DNA from: Montifringilla adamsi
Lineage: Eukaryota; Chordata; Aves; Passeriformes; Passeridae
Reading direction: 5' to 3'
Length of the DNA stretch: 64,000 nt
Assembly (NCBI GenBank): GCA_017590115.1
Contig: JAGGNK010012448.1
Coordinates: 3,625,440 to 3,689,439 of the forward strand
Every line of letters begins with the position of its first letter. Within the stretch, counting starts at the first letter, position 1. The notes beneath the pieces were generated by a model. It made no database searches and was not told the origin of the DNA. It worked only from the letters and a program-made list of their open reading frames with translations. Below, piece by piece: positions 13,201 through 25,200 of the stretch. The translations under genes were made by a program, and so were the position numbers.

Positions 13201-16200
13201 GACAAAATCCATATTTAAACTCTCTTTGTCTTCTAAATGAAATATTTTTGATCCAAATTCAACATTAAGGACACTAAAGGAATCACTAGGTGAGACTGTG
13301 ATGGGAACTCCTAAAGAATTTATTATTACAAATGGTGCTCGCTCTTTTTTGAAGATGTCTGAAGTCTGACTAGCTGCTTCAGCAAATGCCTAGAAAAGCA
13401 AAGAATCAATACAAAACATAAACATACTGAGTAAGACTTCACCAAGATGATCTCTGCATGTATTCATCTAGCAATTCTAACACCACATAGTTAAGAAATC
13501 TTTCTTACCGTGCCCAAATTACTCAACATTTGCAGTCCTAACTTGGACAGTGTAATGTTGAGCTGGTCTTTTGAGGAAACATTTATTACTGTTTTATATT
13601 CTGGAACTTTGTAGTTCTCTTCTTCTTCATCATCTGATTCAAACAGCGCTTTTTTAGCCTTCTTCATCTGAAAGGAGATGTTTAAAGAATTCTTATCTGA
13701 CCACTCACTCTGTAGAAGAAAGTTTCACCTCAAGACTATCTGTCTCCCTTTCCCATTTCTGTGTCCTGCCACAGTTTTTCTTTTTGTTATGTTTTTATTC
13801 TCAAATAAAAACCAAAGAGGGAGAGAATAAGACAAGAGATAAATGATACACTCAGGAAGTCAATGAAATACAAGCAGGAGTAACCAAATTTATGATTATT
13901 CCAAAGTAAAGAAAATACATACTAACTACTAATATATCCAGGAAATACTGTGTGATAGCATTCATCTTAACCTCTTGAGTAACACTGTGTCAAATGTTAC
14001 ACATAATTGACTTCCTAGTGTTAAAACAGTCTCCAAATGTAGTCTTTTTGTATTTCCAAATCAAAAATACCTATTTTGTTTTCATTTGGTTGAAAGAAAA
14101 AATAAAAAACACGATGGAATATGTTTCTCTAGCCTTCAACACTTCTGGAAATTATGTATTTCCAAATGTTTTATTTCATATCAGGATGAGAAGACACGAG
14201 GTTTGACTCACTGTCTTCTACCTCTCTCCTGCATTATCTCTTGTACCTTTCTGGAAAATTGTTGGGGTATTTTTAATAGCAGTTTCTTAACTGCAGCATC
14301 TCAGTCCATAGTATTTATCCTTCTGAGGCTATCACTGTAGAAAGTTTTTTAAAATTATAGTCTTAGGAAAAGGGTGTGTCTGCCATTCTGAGCAACCCCT
14401 CAGGTTAAAAATACTTCAACAGTTTTGAAAAAAGTCATGAAAACAATGAAATTAAACAGTTAAGACCGAAGGAGGAAAAACAAAAGGTACCTCCCATCCT
14501 TTGATAAAGCCTTATCTAGTTTGAGACCAGAATCTAGACTATTTCCATGAAAGATGAAAATTAAGTCGTAAGAACACTACCTCCACAGTACTCTTTGTGC
14601 TATTCAACCGCTATCAGTTTTTCCAATACAATTTTGCTACACTACTGCTGTGGAACAAGAGCAGTGGCTTGTCTTTCCAGAATCACTGAATGCATCATTA
14701 GCCTAATTAGCATCACGGCCTAATAGGACAAACTGATATAAAGTTGTTATGGTTACCTCATGCAACTAGAATAAAATTTTGCCACTTGAAAGACAATATT
14801 TAACAGATCTGGGTGTCTGGATCTTTCCTTGTATAAGAAGTGGTTTCATTTACTATTTGGAAAAAAACTCTCATTAACCAACAAGAATGAGCCAAATCGT
14901 TAGATTGGTCTCAGAAATGAAAGGTGGAGAGCATTTGGGGTTTTTTTAAGGTATCATAATGCAATATTTAAGCTCAGCTTTGTAAACTATACCTTGATTT
15001 CAAGAGTCCATGGCTTGAATAAGTCAGTCTTCTCAACTTCCAGTGGTTCAAGCAAAGGTTCCCACACACCAAACATCTCATTAAAATAATGTACCTATCA
15101 AAATCCAGAAATCAGTGAGGAATTTACATAAAACTTAAAAAAAAAATTCTGATTTACAAGTATATTAATTATTTTGGTACTCTAAAAGATTCATAATCAG
15201 ATTGCACTTTCAGCTGCTAGCATAAGATGAAACACATGCATTAGAGAAATAAATGAGGCAGATAAGTTTCTATTGCAAAGTCCTGGTTCCAAGTAAGTGG
15301 TAAAAATTGTGCCACTTAAAATAAAATTTTGGGTTAAATGGCAGGTGCACTGGAATTCAAAAGCACCACAAATAAGGAAGAATCTACCTACAACAATCAC
15401 TGAATTTTGTCACTAATTTCTAAATATGAGTCAGTTTGGATGTTTTATGAATAAAACTGCGTTTTATAGAAACAACACATTATATATTCTAACTGAAGAT
15501 TATTAGACACTTTTAGCCAGCTGCCATTCCAACATTTAAGAATTATGCAACAGGTGTTTAGGAACTTGCAAAGAGTGTAAATGTGAGGCTGTATAACACC
15601 AATTACTGTGCCATTAATTAACATTACATCTAATGCATTAGATTTTCATTTTAATTTAGCTATCTTAACCCCTCATTCCCATCATGCTCCCACAACACAT
15701 ATTTGCAGGAGTTTAGTCACCAAATATATTATTTTTCTTTTATTGTCTAAATAACACATATATAAGATTTAGACAATAAGGTTTAGCATCATAGGAAAAC
15801 TTCTGTTTCTTTATGTAAGATTCTTCACCTCTAGCTCAAGACGAGAATGTAGGTTGATTAGAGTACTCCAGTTCTTGACTTCGCCAACAAATGAGGACTT
15901 GGCTAAAAGCATTGGTACTGTTCTGTGCCCAACCCCAGCTTCAAGTGTTATAAAAACAGATTCTATATTAATTTTCAATGACTCTCCTGTGGGAACCAGT
16001 TCAGTGTTTGGATTTTTATCTTCATTTTCATTAGTCTCTTCAAGAAACCACATTTTCAGATTTTTTATATCTTTCTTATTCCACAAGTCAGGAGGAATTT
16101 GACTAATCTCTTCTTTCGTTGTTTCTGTAGTTTGATAAAGGGCTGATGTAATAGTAATTACTGTGTTTATGATTATTGGTGAAACCTACAAATAAGAAAT

Positions 16201-19200
16201 TGGAATAACTGGAAATGAGAATCTAGTACAGAAACAGATAGATTCAGACACAAAAATATAATGAGTATGTTACAATAACAAAACACTTCCATTTTCTACA
16301 GGACTCTCATTCAAACGTACTTCCCTTCCACAAGCAAGAGTTCAATCTTTTCAGATTTGCTATCCCTGCCTTATTTCCAGATGGAAGCTTTCTAAACTAC
16401 ATCATTCAATGACTTATCTGAACACTTCAAAACTATCTCTGCATATCAGGCATTTTATAAAACACAGATTCAAAACTGAAGCATAGTGACACGGTTGTTT
16501 ATTTTCAATTTTATTCATTTTGACATGCTCAGCAGGTAGATGACCTAATGAAGAACAGGAACAATTCCCCACTTCACTCATTCCTGAAACAACTTCGTAG
16601 CCTGCTAAGTGGGAAGTAGAAAACTAAAAACATAATACAAGTCTACTTACCTCTATTGTTAGAGATTTAATGGTTAGATCAGCTGTCTGTGGATTAGTAC
16701 CTGACTGTTTCATTTCAAAGAAGAAGTCACAAGGCTGCAATACCTATACAATAAAGTAAAAAACACATGTCATATAGAGAGAAAAATATTTTTAGAAACT
16801 TACTTCGAAATGATACACATAAAAAAATAAAGTTTTATGTTAATAAAATGTTTTCTTTCTTTTTACTGAAAGAAAACTTACCAATATTTGGTTCTTCAAA
16901 ATTAAGAGAAATCTGAACACCAGTAACATGTTGAAAGAAAAAACAAGTATCCAGAAGCATCACCTCAGCCATTCTCAATCATTAGAGACTGAAACATCAA
17001 CTACAGTAAAACACATTACACTTCAGTAACTCCATTCTTATGGTAAAGTCTGCCAATACCTTCAACACACTGCACCATCATGCCTCTGACTTTTGAGGAA
17101 AACCAATTTTTCAGTTGCAACACAGCAATGACACAGTTACAGTTTTCCTGAATAACAATATAACCGTTTGAATCACAATCACTCAGTTCCAACTTTGTTT
17201 TGCAATCAGTCCCTGTACATTTTCACTTGCTAAAGTCTACCAAATCAGAGGTATGGTACAAACAAAACCAGTGCAATGTTATTAATAGAGGACTCAGATG
17301 TAATTAGACTATACTGACACTGTACAGACAGGAAAATTTCAACTCAAATCCCCATCTGAGATGGTCAGTCTTTCAAAAACTATTATTTAAAACCATATTG
17401 ATGCAGCAAACTTTTCTGACATCTCTGTCCATATCTTAATCAGATGCTGGAGGCACAGATATACCCTGAATCAGTTTGACCACACTCTTCCCAAATAAGT
17501 TTGAGCTAACAGAAGTTTTTGTCCACAATATTATTTTTTACCCTATTGCTCAAATTACCTTTTCTTTCTTACTCTGTATTACATCCAGGAACAAAAAATA
17601 ACAGATTTCTCTTCAGACCAACACACATGAGAAATACACAAAAATCCCCTCACCAATTTATGCTACTTTAAATCTGGAGGTTAGTTTCCCTATTTGGCAT
17701 GTGGACATGACACTTTGGGATATGGCTTAGAGGTGACTATGGTAGCACTGGGTTGACAGTTTGATTAAATGATCTTCAAGGTCTCTTTCAGTTTTGATGA
17801 TTTTGTCATCAAAAGAATTAATCCACCCAACTCAATTACTGTCTGTCTTAGGTTACAATTTAAGATGTACCGAAAAGTATGTACTCTATTACCATCTTCA
17901 TAAGCCATTAAAATCAGGTGGGGCAGTGTTCCTTATCCCCTCCATGACTCATCCCTGATAACTCCCTCTGGGGTGGGGGAGGGGGGGGAGATACATTCTG
18001 CTAATGGGCCATCAAGCCTCACTGCATGACTGATAAAACTACATCATCCCACTGTGAGATGCTCTGCCCAGGGGGAGGAGCCAAGCATTCCTACCTGGAT
18101 ATAATCTGAGGTGACAACACCACAAACGGCCACTGGATTCCCAGAGGACAAGAGCTCCAAAGCCACCATTGGACCTTCAGAGGAAGATCAAACCCTTCTA
18201 CAGGATCACTGCTTCAACAGAACCACATCTGACACTTCAACAGGATTGCAGTCACCATTTAATCAGATCGCTACCAACATCCTGACTTAACAGGCTGTCA
18301 GGTTGTATTCTGACTCTGTCAGTGTTTCTGTATCATTGCATTTATTGTAATTTTCCTATTAAGTTGTATTTCTGACTAGGGATCTCCCACTGGTCTGCTT
18401 TCAAACCAGTACACTTTCCCACACTAAAACTGGATTGTTTACAGAAAAACCTGGGTTCAGAGGTTTGCTTACACACATTTTCAAAAGGAGCAGTTATGCT
18501 GCTCCCTGCAGGTAACGTGGGTTTTTCTGATGGTTTTTCTGACTCTTCTCAAAAACTTTCTGAATCTTTCAAGGAAGGTACTGTTCTAAGCACTGAAACT
18601 AGTGTGCTCTGAAGTTTTTTTCCCTATCTATAGCACAAGCATCCTGTCAGATTCAGGTTTTTTTCCCCTGTTTCTACAGTCTGAGATAAGAGATTCCATC
18701 AAAAGATATTCCTGTAGGAGGGAAAACTTGGTGCCCAATAGCTTTCTACAAAGAAAGTAATGTTTATGCCACAGTTGCCAGCCACAAAACCAATAGTCAA
18801 ACAATTTTGCATTGTGGCTATCAATGCTAGCCCATCACTTTCTAAATTACTAGATAAACACTTTAGTGGAATTAAAGACTGTGTAAACCCAAGGAGTAAA
18901 TTGAGGTGCTATGATTCTACCTGAAACTGAGATGAAAGGGAAGCCCCAGTCCTTTCTGCTTACAACTTTGGTCTTTCCTACATCACTCCATAAATAAGCA
19001 GGCATTAACAGAGAGCTGAAAAGTTCTGCACTTCAAAATTCATCTGTGGTCTGAGAATATGGGTAACTGTTGTATATACAGCCAATTTGAATTTTTTTTC
19101 TCTGATGCAATGATATCATCACAGAGTTAACTGAGGAACTGTCTGCTGTAGAGGCAGAAAAACTGTAAGAAGCTCCAGGAGTCAATGCGACTTTCACCTG

Positions 19201-22200
19201 GTCAGTAACTAAGAAGTCTGTTGCCAAATATAAATAGGCAGTTTTACTATAACAGATCTATAGACCTTAACATAAAGAAATTTATGAGCAGCATACAGTA
19301 AGTAAATGATTTCTCAATATGCACTTCCCTTTTATTTTTGGTGACACTATTATTCTCTTACATAGCTATTTAATATAAAGTTTTAGACTGACAGCACTCC
19401 AAATGTATTATATTGCATTTCACATAGCATACCCTTACAAAATTCTATTTATTGGGCTTACATGGGATATGAAAGATAACTAACATTATACTTGTTGGGG
19501 CTCTGCATTGTAGTCTGTCACACAAAGCAAACCCCAATGCCACTATTGTAGTATACATTTTAATGATGAACATTTCAGAAATTACATGCATTTTAATTAC
19601 ACGGCACCTTTTAAATACACTGAATGGTTGCAAACTCACCGTAGTAATGTTCCCTTTCCTTTCTTCTGGCAGAAATGGGCATGCTTTCATCTGTATTTCT
19701 CTAACAGCAGCTGTCATGCTGTACCTTTCAGGACTATTTTTAATGAAGACCTCACACTGTGTTGTAACCACCAATGCAGGAGCATCACTTCTTGTTAAAT
19801 CAGCCACAAACACAATCTCTGGATTTTTAACAACTATGTTCATTTCCATCGTAGATACAGGCTGCACAGATGCTTCAGAAATATAAATTACATTAGTTTA
19901 ATTGTTCAAAGATTAAATCTCAATTATTTTCTTGCTGATTTAATTATTAATATAATTAATTTTTATAATTAATAACATTAATTACAGTATTTTTTAAATT
20001 CTTATAACTTATAGGGAGGCACTGACTATTTAGGGGTAAGATCTAGCATGACTAGTGTTAACAAATCTGTAGATCTCCGCAACTGACATTTCTAGACTCT
20101 TCACTGCAGGCAAGAGACCATATAATATCTAATTATGTAACTCTTGCATACAACAGAAGACTCCACGAAACTTCTCTGTGAAAATGGAAAGGATAACTAC
20201 TGCTGAATGAAAATTACAAGTATCACCACTGTTACTATCTCTGACATTAACAAATGTATCAGCTTCACTCCATACTTGCATCTGTTAACTCTGGTAAGAT
20301 TTTTACAAAAATGCTGGGCACATTTTCTGCTCTCTGGAGTAGCAAACCCTCATTTTTCCACAAGACAATAATGTGGCATTACTGATGCCAAATGTAAATA
20401 CTTGCAATAAAAACATACTTTCATATAAGACTTCCTTATCTGTTCAGACTTTTGATCATCAGCAAATAATCACAACAGGCTTGGCTGACAGGGACACAAC
20501 TACAATATTTAGGGCATAGGAAAACAACACCAAAAAAACAGGGACTTGCTTTGGCATACCTGATGAGAACTATCTGAGGCCTGGAAGCATAAAAAGAATA
20601 TTTCCTGCTCTGATGCTCTAACGGACCAATTTTTGTTGTCAGGTATTCAAGCTAAAAGTCTGTTTTCTGATGTAGGAAGAAATGCACATCAGTGGACAAC
20701 TGAAATGACATTTCTAGGCAGCAATATCAGGCAGGCCATTTCCACATGTAAGCACAATATATATAATATGCTCCATTATTAGTCCCATTTTATTTTAAAC
20801 ATACATTTTTAGGTATCTTCTTTCTCTAGTAAGACAAGACTTCATTTGGAAACAAAGACTAAAGGTCATGAATCTATTTCCATGATGCAAAGAAAGCAAC
20901 ACCAATGGTTACAAGCTGTTCTATACATATAAACATAGGAAAGAGCATGAAAGGAATACTGTATCTTTTATGTAGTATTACGATACCAAAATTAAGCCGA
21001 TATTCAAATGCAGATTTTAAACTATTTCTGGTATATACCTTGGTCCTTTACAGGTAATGGTTGTTTGAGATTTCTCTGTGCAGCAGCACTTTCTGCATTA
21101 GCCTTTAGAAATATATCTGCTACAGTAAGTAGAAACTCCATGCTTGCACAAAGGTATATCTCTTGAACAATAACATCAAGAACAGTGCCATCTCTCCCCT
21201 GTTTGTAATTTACATCCACCATAACTTTCTTTTCAAATCCATGTTTCATTTCCACCATTCTGAAAGACAATTAAGGAGGCATTTAATGAAACAATAAAAA
21301 GCCAGCCACAAATACTGAAAAACACTCAAGATTCTCATTCCAGATGCAATACATTAACAAGACTGAATTTAAAAAGCAATGCAAATAGTTTTAGAACATG
21401 ACTGATAAAAACATTAGCACAAATTTTTTATAACTTTAAAACTAACCGGAATCCCATACACTGGTAATTAAAGATGTTAATAATTTAACAAGACAAACCA
21501 TTGTATTTCCCTGTTTACATATCAAAAGTACTACATTTTACTGAAGTTTGTTACTATTCATGAGACATCATCTGAGTCTTACTTAGAACTTCATTAAAGT
21601 GGAAAGTGAAATTGTTTTCTACATACATTTATTAAATTTATATTTAAAGTTCAGTTTATTTCATGTTTTGTATCTAGCACTGGTCTCTCACAAAGATGTG
21701 TGGAACAAAAGGCACGTGAAAAACATAAATGCACAGTAATAAGTACTTTAAGAACCCCTACACTAAAACAATTGCGGTTTTAACAGAATACTAATGAAAC
21801 GTAAACATTATGAACTCTTTGTCTAACTCTAATAAATAGTAATTTATGTAATATTACAGACCTTGGTGTAGCCTTCTGGATTGACTGTCTTTTATCATCT
21901 AAAGTACAGTTTGCCAGTTTGACTGAAGCATTCATTGAACCATCTGATAACATTTTCAGAGCAGCTGACATGAGAACTAATTTAAACTCTGCAAGCTTCA
22001 AAAGGTCATCTCTCTGATCCAAACTGTTAACCTGTTTAAATGAAACATTTGTAGATTTCATTATGGGTAGCAAAAATAATATGGAGGTCTGATACACAGT
22101 TTTACTCTGACTGATTATATTTTCCATAATAATAAATTAAATAAACCCACTAATAACTCAAAAGACAACCACAAACAACAACATACAAGACAAAACTTCC

Positions 22201-25200
22201 AAAATGCAAAGCTTTGCCCTTCTATCATCTTCGTAAAGCAAGTTAAATGAGAGACCTAAGTTTATAATAAATTACAAACTTTCAGTCAGAAATCTAGTGA
22301 CAAGTTTAGTAAGTTTAAAGCAAGATGAATACAAATGCATTCCTATTGACAAATTTAAGAATCTTTCTACACCATTTTGTGTATGCCATGTACCCATCTC
22401 TACATGTAACTAATTAATATGTTTCATTCCTCTGCATATTTTTCTTCCCAAACTGTATTTTAAATTAATATAAATTTTCATCAGATTTTTAGTCAGATGA
22501 CAGAAGATGCCATGTATTATGTGCTACCACTAGTTAATCTATTTCCTGTAGAATCTGCCAATCTGCGATTTAGATAAAATAGCTGTTCTCTCATTTCCAT
22601 CACACTTGTTATTATTGCTAGAACACACTTTCTCTGTTATAAATTAAGCTATTCTTGCTCAGAATTTCCAGGACTCTAGGAACCTCAAAGCTGCTGATTA
22701 CTCTTTTTAACCAAAATTATACTTACCTGTTTTGAATTTGGGCTATACAACACTAAAGTCAGAGAGTCAAATCTGAAGTCCAGTTTTAGTGTTGTTTTTA
22801 TTTTCATAGGTGAATGCAATTCCACCACAGCTGATGTCACAACAGTTACACCTTTTAGGAATCAGAAAAATGGTTAATACTAAGAAAATTACCTGACTGC
22901 AAATAAGGAAAAAAAACCAAAATATCCTCGCTTACGACCATAAATACAGCAACTCGCCTTTTTCTCCACATGTAAATCCACCCACACTCAGCATATGTTA
23001 ATCATCTTTTATGTTACTACTTTTAGCAAAATCACACATTTGGGAATATAAAACACTCCCCTTACATATTCTACATGACATTTTTACCATCTTTAAAACT
23101 CAAATGTACCACTTCCAGTTATTATTACACAGTACTGTGTGCAAGAGTGTTAAAAAGAATACAAATTTACTTTTGTCCTCATTTGTTCATCTGCTACATT
23201 GTTGCTGTTTTTCATATGTAATAAAGGAGTTCAACAAAAGATCGTTTTCTTAACTTTATTTGCTTTTCTTTTTAGTGTGTGCTGAGTCAATGGGCAAGTG
23301 GCATGTATCAAATAGGAACAACTTTCAGGGGTGTCATCATTACAACAGACAAACAGATCTAAATCAGAACAGCAAGGAAACCACCATATACAGGAAAGAG
23401 AGTAAAATTGTAGCTTTCCAAAGTCGGGATATTAACAAATGCAGTCAACAGACTTTTAAGTGCTGCCTTGCATTATGGCTGGGAAAACAAAACCCTTACA
23501 TTACATGTCATGATCCAAAACTCACCATAGTGGCTCACTTGCTCCTATTCATTATTAATACTGTCAGATATAGCTCAAACAATGCAAAGATAGGTCCACA
23601 GGCAGTCAACCAACCTCATCTAGTGACATCAGCAGCAGTGGCTACAATTGCAGGGTAAAATACCTCAAAAAGCCTGGCTCTTTGAGGTATTTCTGGGGGT
23701 TCCAGGGAAATCCAAGGGATGGGAGAGACCTGGCAGGGCCCAGGAGCTCTTCTAAGTGAGGCCTACACAGTGAGGGCCTTGCCAAAGCAAGCAAGAGAGA
23801 TTTAAACGACTCCAGGGAGCATAAGAACTTGGAGCACAGTGAAAATGTGGGCAAACAGGACACAGTACATCAGAAGGATGTGGCACAGCATTTGCTGCAG
23901 CAGTTCATGCGGGCAGGGCATGTACGAGGGCAGGGTGACGCTCCCCAGCTCCTGAGGAGAGCTCACCTGGTGGTTTTCACCTACCCCATGAGAACAGATG
24001 CAAGAGTGATCTCCATAAAGCCAAAAGCCATTGCTAGTAGCACAGCAACCCAAACCGAGCTTCTCAGAAGCATGCACCTGTTCAGGTCTGCAGCTGTAGG
24101 GAGTCTTTGAGCTAGGCATTAGCACCAGAGGGCAGAAGAGACTACACTTGTGTGCAGTGGGACCAGGTGGATGATGTACTAAGCTTGGTGGCTGAGCTTA
24201 AAGAAGTGGAGAGGCTGAAGAGTATCAAGGGGTCTGACAGAAAAATAGACTGGTGAAAATTCCTGAGAGAAATGTAGGAAGTGGAAGCAAGTCAGAGGAA
24301 CTCCAACACTCTTGTCATCAGACAGAAGGAGGGGATCTAAAAGACAAGGGGAAAATGAAAACAGGTGCCTGCTGGGGGCAACAGGAGAATCATCTCCTTT
24401 GCCTTCACAGGTAACCTTAGGAAATAGGTATGAGGCTCCAGAATCTGAGGGTGAAGCAAATGATAGTGAAGGTAAAGGTCTACCTGGGGAGTTGCCCAGA
24501 GCAAGTCAGTCAACCAAATGCATCACCATTTCAGGGAAAGAAAGAAAGACAAAGAAAGACAAAGAAAGACAAAGAAAGACAAAGAAAGACAAAGAAAGAC
24601 AAAGAAAGACAAAGACAGACAAAGAAAGACAAAGAAAGACAAAGAAAGACAAGAGAGGTAATTGTTGCAACTCTCTTCTGAACACCTTGGTAATGGAATT
24701 CTGTGTTACCATCAGAATTTTGGTTTTGCTCATCATGGGTCAGGCTATAGAACACTGAGCCTGCTGGCACGCACCAAACAGGGTCCTCCTGTCTCAAAGG
24801 GGAAAAAGGACTTTAGCTCAGGAATTAGCAGGGCTTGTTGAGAGAGCTTTAAACTAGATTTGAAGAGGAATGAGGACAGGGCCAGGCTTGACAGAGATAA
24901 GGTGTGGGAAGGGGAGAACTACAGTGTCCACTCAAGCAGCAAAAGGATGCTTATGAGAGAATACGTTCAGTGAGTATAAGCATCCGAAGATGGAACCACA
25001 AGACAGACTAGGGGGCATCCCTCTGCACAATCAAATACTTCTATAATGTGCATGTACACCAATGCACACAGTATGGAAAACAAACAGGAGAAACGAGAAG
25101 TGCAGTCAAAGGACTTAGACCTAATTGCTATTACAGAGATGTGGTGGGATAGGTCATGTGACTGGAATGTTGTCATGAAGGGCTATATTATGTTTAGGAA

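Larger units (their letters stand above)
16744..19639 (-). other. VPS13A: VPS13A intron w30-w31 (2.9 kb)
   Basis: Holds the CR1 fragment (17690-17806) and the LTR (17927-18413). Positions 18414-19639 contain an open minus-strand frame (19033-19227) with no recognised similarity. Nothing else is supported. Confidence 0.7.

Noticed and set aside
19033..19227. Minus-strand frame that could be an extra VPS13A exon
   Set aside because: Exons w30 and w31 join in phase 0 and match human without any peptide between them. This frame has no counterpart.
23260..23658. 132-codon plus-strand open frame before the CR1
   Set aside because: No similarity recognised; it is intronic and ends at the CR1 boundary. 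Treated as chance.
24541..24650. CRISPR-like regular array
   Set aside because: Contiguous 10-bp units with no spacers, in a vertebrate genome: a simple satellite.
24312..24797. Lys/Arg-rich and Phe/Leu/Ser-rich open frames on both strands
   Set aside because: They are translations of the 10-bp satellite inside CR1, which is open in every frame. Not genes.
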